From Spongiihabitans sp963422685 (GTDB lineage: Bacteria; Pseudomonadota; Gammaproteobacteria; Arenicellales; Poriferihabitantaceae), in contig OY730442.1 in assembly GCA_963422685.1 (NCBI GenBank), forward strand, positions 2,604,001 to 2,668,000: a DNA stretch of 64,000 nt, written 5' to 3'. The first letter of the stretch is position 1, and each line of letters begins with the position of its first letter. This document shows, one piece after another, positions 55,871 to 63,846 of this stretch. The notes beneath the pieces are model-generated. The model did no database searches. It was not told the origin of the DNA and was given only the letters and a program-made list of their open reading frames with translations. The position numbers were made by a program, and so were the translations under genes.

Positions 55871-56308
55871 ATGGTGCCGGCGTCGGTCAGTGAAAACATT
55901 GACGGGCTGTTTTCCATACCGGTACAAATCAATTATGAGGATACCGATGCCGGCGGGGTTGTCTATTACGGCAACTATCCGGGGTTTATGGAGCGCGCCA
56001 GAAACGCCTATCTGCGTGCGCATGGTTTCCCCCCGGGCGTTCTCGCCAACCAGCATCATTTGTTGTTTGTGGTCACCAGCGTCAGGCTTGAATACCTGTC
56101 CCCCGCCGTTCTCGATGATGAACTTCGGGTTACCCTGAAAATTGTAAAAGCCCGTGGTGCTCGCATCCTGTTTGAGCACCGGGTCATGCGCGGCGATGAA
56201 TGTCTGGTTATTGGCAGGATGAAACTGGCGACGATAAACAAAGATACGTTCAGGCCTTGTAGAATCCCGGAGATTTTAACAACCGTCTTGTCTGACAATG
56301 CAAAATAG
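55871..56308 (+). CDS. ybgC: Tol-Pal associated acyl-CoA thioesterase YbgC
   Basis: A 145-residue hot-dog-fold thioesterase. The motif YEDTDAGGVVYYGNYPGFMERAR contains the catalytic Asp and the following Tyr/Gly motif (short form: EDTDAGGVVYYGNY). It hydrolyses acyl-CoA or acyl-ACP esters and is always linked with tolQ. The ATG at 55871 is preferred. The frame extends upstream over the ruvB end, and an ATG at 55841 is another option. It is followed by tolQ after 43 bp. Confidence 0.93.
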   Translation: MVPASVSENIDGLFSIPVQINYEDTDAGGVVYYGNYPGFMERARNAYLRAHGFPPGVLANQHHLLFVVTSVRLEYLSPAVLDDELRVTLKIVKARGARILFEHRVMRGDECLVIGRMKLATINKDTFRPCRIPEILTTVLSDNAK

Positions 56309-56351
56309 CCCCGGATAAAATTTTCAATAACCCACTAAAACAGTTCGTCCA

Positions 56352-57053
56352 ATGCCAATAGAAAGCGTAATACCGGCAAATCAGTCAATTCTCCATCTGG
56401 TGCTAAATGCCAGCATCCCGGTGCAATTGGTGATGCTGCTTTTGTTGCTGGTGTCGATCATTTCCTGGTACATGATTGACCGCAATCGGTCATCCTATAA
56501 ACGCTGGTCCAATATTGCCGATGAGTTCGAAGACCAATTTTGGTCCGGCGGCGAAATGCAGACGATCTACCGCGAGTGGAGTGGCAAACGGCAGCCTGAA
56601 GGCATAGTGAATATATTTTTGGCCGGATTTCGGGAATTTAACCGGCTGGCGCAAAAACAAAACATGGGTCGTTCCCATATGGTGGAGGGGGTGCATCGAT
56701 CCATGCGCGTGGCGCTAAGCAGAGAGATTTCTGCGTTGGAGTCCAATCTGTCTTTTCTGGCAACCGTGGGGTCAACCAGCCCCTATGTGGGATTATTCGG
56801 AACAGTCTGGGGCATCATGAATTCGTTTCAGTCATTGGGCAGTATGCAGCAAGTCACAATAGCCACCGTGGCGCCAGGCATAGCCGAGGCGCTGATTGCA
56901 ACGGCGATGGGTCTGTTTGCCGCTATTCCGGCAGTGATTGCGTACAACAAATTCGCCAATACCGCCGAAAAATTAAACATTCGTTACGAAATTTTCATAG
57001 AAGAATTCTTGAGTATTGTTAGCCGTCAAGAACTGGCAGGGCGAGCGGAATGA
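56352..57053 (+). CDS. tolQ: Tol-Pal system protein TolQ
   Basis: A 233-residue inner-membrane component of the Tol energy-transducing motor (TolQR), related to ExbB and MotA. It has one N-terminal helix (about 22-40) and a pair of C-terminal helices with the signature FLATVGSTSPYVGLFGTVWGIM, followed by VAPGIAEALIATAMGLFAAIPAVIAYN (split in two helices). It converts proton flow into force on TolA. Its last four bases overlap the tolR start (ATGA). Confidence 0.96.
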   Translation: MPIESVIPANQSILHLVLNASIPVQLVMLLLLLVSIISWYMIDRNRSSYKRWSNIADEFEDQFWSGGEMQTIYREWSGKRQPEGIVNIFLAGFREFNRLAQKQNMGRSHMVEGVHRSMRVALSREISALESNLSFLATVGSTSPYVGLFGTVWGIMNSFQSLGSMQQVTIATVAPGIAEALIATAMGLFAAIPAVIAYNKFANTAEKLNIRYEIFIEEFLSIVSRQELAGRAE

Positions 57054-57475
57054 GTCAAAACCGTTACGGCCGCAAGAAAAGATTAATGGGTGAAATTAAC
57101 GTGGTGCCCTATATTGATGTCATGCTGGTGCTGCTGATTATATTTATGGTAACCGCGCCCTTACTCAGTACCGGTGTGAAAGTTGATTTGCCAAAAGCCG
57201 CCGCCAGGCCCACAGAGGATGCGGATAAAGAGCCGTTTGTTGTCACCGTGGATGTGGATGGGAACTACTATATCAATGATGACGAAAATGAAATTGCATC
57301 GGATAGAGAGATTGAACTAAAAGCCCGGGCAGTATTGCAGCGAAACCCGGGACTGCCATTTTTAGTCCGGGGGGATGGCAGGGCTGATTACGCCTATGTG
57401 GTGCAGGCCATGGTACTGCTTCAGCGTGCCGGGGTGGAGTCTGTTGGATTGGTTACCGACCCGCCGGAATCCTGA
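57050..57475 (+). CDS. tolR: Tol-Pal system protein TolR
   Basis: A 141-residue TolR, partner of TolQ in the proton-driven motor. The single N-terminal helix contains the essential Asp in NVVPYIDVMLVLLIIFMV. The periplasmic domain follows with DLPKAAA and a C-terminal DYAYVVQAMVLLQRAGV. It overlaps tolQ by 4 bp and precedes tolA by 20 bp. The gene is intact. Confidence 0.96.
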   Translation: MSQNRYGRKKRLMGEINVVPYIDVMLVLLIIFMVTAPLLSTGVKVDLPKAAARPTEDADKEPFVVTVDVDGNYYINDDENEIASDREIELKARAVLQRNPGLPFLVRGDGRADYAYVVQAMVLLQRAGVESVGLVTDPPES

Positions 57476-57495
57476 GAGTCGGCCAGATTGCGGGA

Positions 57496-58689
57496 ATGAA
57501 ACAAAGAGTACGGCGCATTGCGTTATTCATTAAATCAGCGCTGTTTACTACTGTCATCCACAGTATTTTGTTGGCAGCGCTGGTCGCGGGATTGTGGTGG
57601 CCATTTTCGGAAGACAAAATCAAACACGGCTATGCGAAACCGATTCAGGCGCAGGTGATCAGCGCCGCAGAAATTCAACGGCGGGTTGATGTCCAGAAAG
57701 AGAAAGCGGAAGAGCAGCAAATCGTAAAAAATCTGGAAGAGTTGGCAATCAAACAACAACAAGAGAAACAGGAAGAAGAGAAAAAACAGCAGGAATTGGT
57801 CGAAGAAGAGCGCCGCAAGGCCGAGGAGCAGAAGCAAAAGATAGCGCTGGAGAAAAAACAGCAGGAACTGACCGCGCAGAAGAAGCTGGCCGAAGAAAAG
57901 CGCCGCAAGGCCGAGGAGCAGAAGCAAAAGATAGCGCTGGAGAAAAAACAGCAGGAACTGGCCGCGCAGAAGAAGCTGGCCGAAGAAAAGCGCCGCAAGG
58001 CTGAGGAGCAGAAGCAAAAGATAGAGCTGGAGAAAAAACAGCAGGAACTGGCCGCGCAGAAGAAGCTGGCCGAAGAAAAGCGCCGCAAGGCTGAGGAGCA
58101 GAAGCAAAAGATAGCGCTGGAGAAAAAACAGCAGGAACTGGCCGCGCAGAAGAAGCTGGCCGAAGAAAAGCGCCGCAAGGCTGAGGAGCAGAAGCAAAAG
58201 ATAGCGCTGGAGAAAAAACAGCGGGAACTGACCGCGCAGAAGAAACAGGCGGAAGAAAAACGCCGCAAGGCTGAGGAGCAGAAGCAAAAGATAGCGCTGG
58301 AGAAGAAACAGCGGGAGCTGGCCGCGCAGAAGAAGCTGGCGGAAGCTGAATTGAAAAAGCAGCTTGCGGCGGAATTGGGCGCGAAGACCAAAGCCGATGC
58401 CGAAAAAGCAATGAGTGCATTAGTTGGCAGAATAAAGGCGAAGATCGAAAAGAACTGGGTCAGGCCTTCAAGTAGTATTGTCGGATTAAAAGCGACGATT
58501 AGAGTGAATCTTTCCCGAGGTGGTGAAGTATTGTTGGCAAATGTGGTAAAAAGCAGCGGGAGTCAATTTTTTGACCGGTCTGCGGAAATTGCAGTACAAA
58601 AGGCATCTCCCCTGCCGTTCCCATCGAATCCCGGATTTTATAAGTATATAAATATTATTGATCTTGAATTTAACCCGGATGATTATTGA
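57496..58689 (+). CDS. tolA: Cell envelope integrity protein TolA
   Basis: A 397-residue TolA that spans the periplasm between the TolQR motor and Pal/TolB. It has one N-terminal membrane helix (about 13-35), then a very long charged helical domain II made of near-identical 30-residue units (RRKAEEQKQKIALEKK, QQELAAQKKLAEEK), and a C-terminal domain III with a conserved cysteine-free VGLKATIRVNLSRGGEV. Domain III is followed at once by tolB. Helix length controls reach across the periplasm. The long minus-strand frames in this region (57535-58420) are products of the repeat and not genes. Confidence 0.93.
   Translation: MKQRVRRIALFIKSALFTTVIHSILLAALVAGLWWPFSEDKIKHGYAKPIQAQVISAAEIQRRVDVQKEKAEEQQIVKNLEELAIKQQQEKQEEEKKQQELVEEERRKAEEQKQKIALEKKQQELTAQKKLAEEKRRKAEEQKQKIALEKKQQELAAQKKLAEEKRRKAEEQKQKIELEKKQQELAAQKKLAEEKRRKAEEQKQKIALEKKQQELAAQKKLAEEKRRKAEEQKQKIALEKKQRELTAQKKQAEEKRRKAEEQKQKIALEKKQRELAAQKKLAEAELKKQLAAELGAKTKADAEKAMSALVGRIKAKIEKNWVRPSSSIVGLKATIRVNLSRGGEVLLANVVKSSGSQFFDRSAEIAVQKASPLPFPSNPGFYKYINIIDLEFNPDDY
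57811..58350 (+). repeat. Six-copy 90-bp tandem repeat in tolA
   Basis: A 90-bp unit beginning CGCCGCAAGG starts at 57811, 57901, 57991, 58081, 58171 and 58261. Copies 2-4 differ by only a few bases, while the last two carry more changes (for example QRELTAQKKQAEEK). The unit is a multiple of three and codes for 30 residues of helix, so loss or gain of a copy stays in frame. Confidence 0.9.
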
Positions 58690-58690
58690 A

Positions 58691-60019
58691 ATGCTGGCCA
58701 GGCTAAAACGATTATTATTCCCACAATTATTATTTCCGGGCCTTTGCCTGGTCATGCTGCTGCATTCGTCTACGGGTTATGCGGTGTTAACCATCGAAAT
58801 CAATAAAGGCGAAGTTTCTGGAATGCCTATCGCCATAGTTCCATTCGCCATGGAGGGAGTCAGCCCGGACGAACAGCAACCTGCGGATATCATTGAAGCA
58901 GACCTGGGTTTCAGCGGTCGTTTTGAAACCATTCCACGTTCGAGTTTTTTGAGTGCGCCCCATGACCTTGCTTCGGTACGGTTTAAAGACTGGCGGCTGA
59001 TAAAATCCGAGGCCCTTGTGGTTGGCAAGGTTATCAATATTGGCAATGCCCAATACGAAATCCGGTTCCGCCTGATCGACGTATTCAGGGAAAAACAACT
59101 GGCAGGCCAGAAGTTTGTAGTGTCGGCGAATAAAATAAGAAAGGTGGCCCACCAGATCAGCGATATTATTTATCAGGAACTAACCGGCACCATGGGGGCA
59201 TTTGATACCAGGATTGCGTATGTGACCGTTCAAGGCGCAGAGCCCGACAGGCAGTTTTTGCTGCGGATTGCCGATTCTGATGGCTGGGGTGCAAAAACTA
59301 TTCTGGAATCCAGTCAGCCGATTCTCTCGCCGTCGTGGTCACCGGATGGCCGTCGGTTAGCCTATGTGTCATTTGAGAAAAAACGATCCGTGATATTCGT
59401 TCAGAATTTGTCCACCGGACAACGAAATCTGCTGGCGGAGTTTCAGGGACTTAACAGCGCACCATCCTGGTCTCCTGATGGCAGAAAGCTGGCATTGACG
59501 CTTTCCAAAGATGGCAACCCGGAGATATACATATACGACATGGCGTCGGCAAATCTGCGAAGACTGACCCGACATACCGCTATCGATACCGAACCGTCCT
59601 GGTCTCCTGACGGCGGCTACATTGTTTTTACCTCCGGGCGGTCGGGCGGACCCCAGATATACCGGATTGCCATCGCTGGCGGATCCCCCCAAAGACTCAC
59701 TTTCAGCGGCGAATACAATGCGGGCGCATCGTTTTCGCCGGATGGCCGCTCCCTTGTTTTGATTACCAACCAGGGCAATGGATATAAAGTTGGGATATAC
59801 TCAATTCAGGATCGAACTATCCGCGAACTGACCACCACCTGGCAGGACGAATCACCGTCATTTTCTCCAAATGGCGAGGTGGTTATGTATGCGACCCAAC
59901 AAAGCGGGCGGAATGTGTTAGCCACCGTTTCAGTAGATGGGCAGGTGCAACAGACTCTCAAGTTCCAGGGCGGCTCGGTCAGAGAGCCGGCCTGGGCCCC
60001 ATTCAATCGTGCACTGTAG
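58691..60019 (+). CDS. tolB: Tol-Pal system beta-propeller protein TolB
   Basis: A 442-residue periplasmic TolB. A signal peptide occupies about the first 30 residues (positive KRLLFPQ, hydrophobic core, STGYA). An N-terminal alpha/beta domain follows, and then a six-bladed propeller with repeated SWSPDG motifs (for example LSPSWSPDGRRLAY, APSWSPDGRKLAL, EPSWSPDGGYIVF). It contacts Pal and TolA. The ATG at 58691 lies one base after the tolA stop; a longer frame from 58658 overlaps tolA. It is followed by pal after 8 bp. Confidence 0.95.
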   Translation: MLARLKRLLFPQLLFPGLCLVMLLHSSTGYAVLTIEINKGEVSGMPIAIVPFAMEGVSPDEQQPADIIEADLGFSGRFETIPRSSFLSAPHDLASVRFKDWRLIKSEALVVGKVINIGNAQYEIRFRLIDVFREKQLAGQKFVVSANKIRKVAHQISDIIYQELTGTMGAFDTRIAYVTVQGAEPDRQFLLRIADSDGWGAKTILESSQPILSPSWSPDGRRLAYVSFEKKRSVIFVQNLSTGQRNLLAEFQGLNSAPSWSPDGRKLALTLSKDGNPEIYIYDMASANLRRLTRHTAIDTEPSWSPDGGYIVFTSGRSGGPQIYRIAIAGGSPQRLTFSGEYNAGASFSPDGRSLVLITNQGNGYKVGIYSIQDRTIRELTTTWQDESPSFSPNGEVVMYATQQSGRNVLATVSVDGQVQQTLKFQGGSVREPAWAPFNRAL

Positions 60020-60027
60020 AGGACATT

Positions 60028-60582
60028 ATGATGCGTAATCTTCCGTCTTATTTGATTATTTTAATTGTAGGTTTCGCCATTGCGGCCTGCGGTGGCCGCA
60101 AACCAGTACCAGTCGATACGGAAATATTGGTTGAATCCGTTGGCGGTCTGGCCGGTTCTGATGCCCCTGATGTTAGTGCAATCGGATTAGATAGCGATGA
60201 CTCGGCCAGCAGCTCGGAGCTGGACGGATCTTTCGATGCTGAAGTCGATTTGTCAAGCCCCCGAGTCATTTATTTTGGCTACGACAGTAGTGATTTAACC
60301 CCGGAAAACAAACAAATCGTGCAGGTTCACGCGCAATATCTGGTCTCCGCACCCGGAACTGGAATTATTCTGGAAGGTCACGCCGATGAGCGAGGTACCC
60401 GGGAATATAATCTGGCACTGGGCGAAGACCGGGCAAAAACAGTGTCTGATTTTATGCAGGCGTTAGGGGTTGACTCCAGCCGAATTCAAACTATTTCTTA
60501 TGGGGAAGAACGACCAGTGTCATTGGGCAATGATGACAGCGCCTGGAGTTTGAATAGACGGGTAGAAATTCTCTATCAATAA
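60028..60582 (+). CDS. pal: Peptidoglycan-associated lipoprotein Pal
   Basis: A 184-residue outer-membrane lipoprotein. A lipobox-type IAAC follows the N-terminal hydrophobic segment (FAIAACGG), then comes an acidic, serine-rich linker, and the C-terminal OmpA-like domain with the peptidoglycan-binding signature GHADERGTREYNLALGEDRA. Pal ties the outer membrane to the cell wall and binds TolB and TolA. Tandem ATGs start it 8 bp after tolB. The gene is intact. Confidence 0.95.
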   Translation: MMRNLPSYLIILIVGFAIAACGGRKPVPVDTEILVESVGGLAGSDAPDVSAIGLDSDDSASSSELDGSFDAEVDLSSPRVIYFGYDSSDLTPENKQIVQVHAQYLVSAPGTGIILEGHADERGTREYNLALGEDRAKTVSDFMQALGVDSSRIQTISYGEERPVSLGNDDSAWSLNRRVEILYQ

Positions 60583-60657
60583 AATTAGTATTACGCATGA
60601 TGAGCCAGGCGACCTGATCAGGTATTCGGCAAACAAAATGCTGGTGTTGTTGCGCAA

Positions 60658-61596
60658 ATGATAAAATTTTCGGCTATCAATATGATGAAAAACCCCCGGT
60701 TTATTCCAATATCCACGCTGGTTGTGCTGTTGTCAGGTTGTGTACCCGTACCTGAGCCGGAACCTGTGCAGGTTGTTCAACCACCCGAACCGCCGCAGAA
60801 CCTGGAGGTTTTGAGCGCATTATCTGAACTGGTTGAAATCAAGGAAGATCTCAAACAATTGAGAAATGCGGTTGAAGAGATACAATTTGAGACTGAAAAT
60901 GCAAAGCGTCGCCAGCAGGATTTATTCCAGGACCTGGACCGCAGAATGATCAGCGTTGAGAGAAACCAGGGTGTACTGAATCCGCAGCCTGCGGATAGAT
61001 TGAATGGGGACGCAGTTGTCGGAGAAGACGGCATCATTGTCCGAAATGATCCGCTAAATTCTGCTGGCGGCACCGGAAATGCAGCGGCACCCCAGGTCGT
61101 GGTTATTGATGACAATAACAACCAGGATACAGGTACGGCTACGGCCGCTGATACGACTGTGCCAAGCAACACAACATCAGCTTCTACAACCGGGTCAGCA
61201 TCAGTCACACTGCAAGAACAGCAGGCCTATGACGAGGCATTCGAGATGCTGAAGCAAAGTCGATACGAAGATGCGATTATGCAGTTTCAGCAGATGGTGG
61301 ATACCTGGCCTCACAGCCAGTTAGCGGACGATGCGTATTACTGGATGTCCGAAGCGAGATACGTCAATCGAGAATTTGAACAGGCACTCAGCGGGTTCAA
61401 AACAGTGGTAAGCCGCTATCCAGACAGCCAGCGGATTCCGGAAGCGCTCCTGAAGGTGGGTTATATCCAATACGATATTGGTGTCTATGAAGAGGCCGCA
61501 GACACATTTCGGGATATTCTGGCCCGATTTCCCGGTCATCAGGTAACCGTTTCGGCGCAAACAAAACTAAGACGCATCGAAAACACCATCCAGTAG
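60658..61596 (+). CDS. cpoB: Tol-Pal associated TPR protein CpoB (YbgF)
   Basis: A 312-residue periplasmic protein closing the tol-pal cluster. An N-terminal coiled coil (about 45-105, used for trimerisation in the E. coli protein) is followed by a Thr/Ser/Asn-rich linker and C-terminal TPR repeats (AYDEAFEMLKQSRYEDAIMQF and two more). CpoB coordinates cell-wall synthesis with outer-membrane constriction. Here the N-terminus ends in LVVLLSGC (C28), a good lipobox, unlike the secreted E. coli form. ATG at 60658 is used; ATG 60682 (MMKN) is possible. Confidence 0.9.
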   Translation: MIKFSAINMMKNPRFIPISTLVVLLSGCVPVPEPEPVQVVQPPEPPQNLEVLSALSELVEIKEDLKQLRNAVEEIQFETENAKRRQQDLFQDLDRRMISVERNQGVLNPQPADRLNGDAVVGEDGIIVRNDPLNSAGGTGNAAAPQVVVIDDNNNQDTGTATAADTTVPSNTTSASTTGSASVTLQEQQAYDEAFEMLKQSRYEDAIMQFQQMVDTWPHSQLADDAYYWMSEARYVNREFEQALSGFKTVVSRYPDSQRIPEALLKVGYIQYDIGVYEEAADTFRDILARFPGHQVTVSAQTKLRRIENTIQ

Positions 61597-61763
61597 GATA
61601 AAGCTCCTCCTCCCGGTAGAGGGAGTCCTTGGTGAGTATCCAGGCAACCATCGCATTTGCGCCACATTCCGCAAGTTATATGACCTTACCCAAACGCCTC
61701 CCGGGATATAAGGTTGTATAAGCCCAGAAACATATGGCACATCTCAACAGAGGAGGAGCAGCC

Positions 61764-62655
61764 ATGCAATACCACCATATCGGTTACTGGAGCCGGGGGT
61801 TTTACCAACTAGCTAACTTAGGGCATGGTGAGAACATGAACCACGATGCCCAACACCGACTTAACATCCTGCGCTTTTGGGAGAAGCACGGTCGGCGGCC
61901 AGTGACACCTTTCAGGTCAGTCGCCGCACCCTGAAGCAAGCCCTAAGATAACCCGGCGGCCTTAAGCCCGGCCAGTCGGACGCCCAGGCGCTGCCGCCAA
62001 CCAACCTGGTCACCCCAACTGGTGTCTGAGATACGGCGGCTGCGTGAACTGCATCCGAACCTCGGCAAACAGCCCCTGTGGGTGGTGCTCAAGCCCTCCT
62101 CGGCCAGTGTCTCCACCATCGGCCGTATCAATGCGCCATTGTCCCACCCGGCTCGGTGACCGCGGCCAACCAAACACGCCGCCCCCCTGGAACTGTTTGC
62201 CTGCGATACTGTAGTGCGAGTCCGCTTCACCTTCATCAACCCCTTCTCACGGGTCGCCTTCGCCTGGGCCAGTACCTCCGGCAGCAGTCGCCAGGCCGCA
62301 CAAGCCCTGAACCCCCTCACTACCCTTTCCCCATACCCATCCGCTACCTGCTCCGGGACAACGGCGCCGAGTTCATGAAAGACTTCAATGCCTTCCTCCA
62401 ATAACACGGCATCACCCGCTACCGGACCTATCCCGGATCACCCAAAATGACCGCACCATCCAGGAGTCATTCATCGATTATCATGCGGCCCTGCGGTTCA
62501 CTGACCTGGCCGGTTTCAACCGTGCCCTGGCAGATTGGCTGGTATTCTACAACACTGCACGACCCCACCGTTTCCTGGCACTGCAATCTCCGCTACAATC
62601 CCTCCTTGTCAACTACCCACACTGCCATAGGTTATGGACGCGTACAAAGGTTTGA
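61764..62655 (+). pseudogene. Integrase-core (rve, DDE) transposase-like pseudogene
   Basis: A strong AGGAGGAG site precedes the ATG at 61764. The start, through NMNHDAQHRLNILRFWEKHG and the helix-turn-helix region (SRRTLKQAL), looks like a DDE integrase transposase. Further fragments fall in other frames: IRRLRELHPNLGKQPLW, SVSTIGRINA, ELFACDTVVRVR, FINPFSRVAFAWAS, LRDNGAEFMKDFNAFLQ, and near the end FNRALADWLVFYN-like and RLWTRTKV. At least six frame changes or stops separate them. No terminal repeats were identified. It lies between cpoB and tRNA-Lys, an interval often used by mobile DNA. Confidence 0.75.
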
Positions 62656-62729
62656 CAAGAATTACCCATAACAGGATAATCCCGCCTCCATTTTCCCGGC
62701 TAATCGCAAGATTCCTGTAATCGGTAATT

Positions 62730-62805
62730 GGGGCGTTAGCTCAGTTGGTAGAGCATCTGACTTTTAATCAGGTGGTCGTGGGTTCGAACCCCGCACGCCC
62801 CACCA
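62730..62805 (+). tRNA. tRNA-Lys (TTT)
   Basis: A 76-base cloverleaf with acceptor stem GGGGCGT/ACGCCCC, anticodon loop CTTTTAA (anticodon TTT), T-arm GTGGGTTCGAACCCCGC and an encoded CCA. It follows the tol-pal-cpoB cluster as in E. coli, where lysine tRNAs lie downstream of cpoB, but is separated here by the integrase pseudogene. Confidence 0.97.
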
Positions 62806-63255
62806 TTCAAGGGCTGTGGTGATGTAAAAGCTTTGCGTTCTGAACTATTTTCACAAATAGTATTGGGCGCTCAAAAATCACAGTAAAAACCGCTTACTCC
62901 TCCAAAGGAGCACAAAAACAACGACCATCGCGAATCCTGGTGGTTTGCCCGTCAATCAGGGAGCGGTTTTATTGGCTGATGTAGCCGATACGCAAAATAT
63001 GAGGTTGATTTTCATGGCTGTTTTATGACTGCGGGCAGTAACAGATTTGTCGGATAGGATCACATTCAATAGCCCCACGCCAGACGATCTCCGTCCCAAC
63101 CTGTTTCGCGATTTTTACGGTCGATCGATAAATACTACTCCTATCCGCTCACCCACCGAACGAATCCGATACTCTCTCGCGATGCAAGAATATTCGATCA
63201 ATCAAGATCGCCTTTGCGAACCGCTTACTGATGCTCATACTCTCTAATAGACTAG
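62806..63255. other. Intergenic region after tRNA-Lys
   Basis: About 450 bp without a convincing gene. A 9-bp inverted repeat, AAAACCGCT (62886-62894) with AGCGGTTTT (62962-62970), encloses 67 bases and is followed by ATTGG. It might be the ends of a small RNA or a weak terminator. A 66-codon plus frame (63047-63247) and a short minus frame are not recognised. The CTAG at 63252-63255 is the left target duplication of the next element. Confidence 0.4.
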
Positions 63256-63846
63256 GCCGTGTTGACGAGTTATCGGAGTATGATCCGGCTTGACACGATG
63301 TGAACGAATGCCAGGAAGGTGCGGGCGAGTTTCTCATCGCGCGTGGCGATGCGGCGAAAATGTTTGGGTTGGTTGAAGAACCGCTCCACCTTCTGACCCA
63401 GCTGGTACTTCTCCCGGTCATGGGGAAGCCGCTCGGTGCGGTTCGCCCTGGCGGGAATCACGGCCTCAATGCCCCGGTGTGCCGGCTGTGTGGCGTCGGT
63501 ATCGCAGGCCTGGTCCATGACCACCGCAGTCGGTTCGGTGCCGTCTTTCAACTGCGCCCACAGCAGCTTGTAGCCCTTGGCGTCATGACGCTCCCGTATT
63601 TGAGATTTTTCCGGGCATACCTTTTGATGTCCGATAACGACAATGCAGGGACAACCCCCCGTGGTTGTCCTTCATCTGGACAGGCACGGGGGCCTGTCCC
63701 TACTTTGACGCCGGGGTGCTTGATGTCCTGCAAGATTGATTCAATCCGCGACCAGATCGCATCGGTGACCCGTATACTCATGACGACCCTCCTCAACACT
63801 GTTGCGGGATAAAATTATTAATAATTTGATAATTCGTCAACACGAG
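63256..63846 (-). mobile_element. IS5-family (IS427-like) internally deleted element, copy 2, both ends present
   Basis: A 591-bp element flanked by CTAG on both sides (63252-63255 and 63847-63850), consistent with a 4-bp target duplication. Terminal inverted repeats match at 16 of 19 positions (GCCGTGTTGACGAGTTATC at the left, CTCGTGTTGACGAATTATC inward from the right). On the minus strand it encodes the transposase start (MSIRVTDAIWSRIESIL) and its end (DGTEPTAVVMDQACD through RRIATRDEKLARTFLAFVH), joined by a REP-like double hairpin in place of the catalytic middle. It cannot make transposase but could move if a full-length relative supplies it. Confidence 0.8.
63647..63703 (-). repeat. 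REP-like double hairpin inside IS5-type copy 2
   Basis: The same pair of 8-bp stems as at 43494-43550, in opposite orientation, at the equivalent place in the element. The two copies differ at very few positions here, and both are bounded by the same transposase codons. The insertion or deletion therefore happened once, before the element was copied. Confidence 0.7.

Noticed and set aside
57811..58350. Tandem repeats considered as a CRISPR array
   Set aside because: The units are contiguous 90-bp coding repeats without unique spacers and belong to TolA.
57535..58420. Three long open frames on the minus strand (250, 238 and 223 residues) opposite tolA
   Set aside because: They arise from the 90-bp repeat in tolA; the products are low-complexity Leu/Phe, Ser/Ala/Cys or Pro/Ala strings with no start context.
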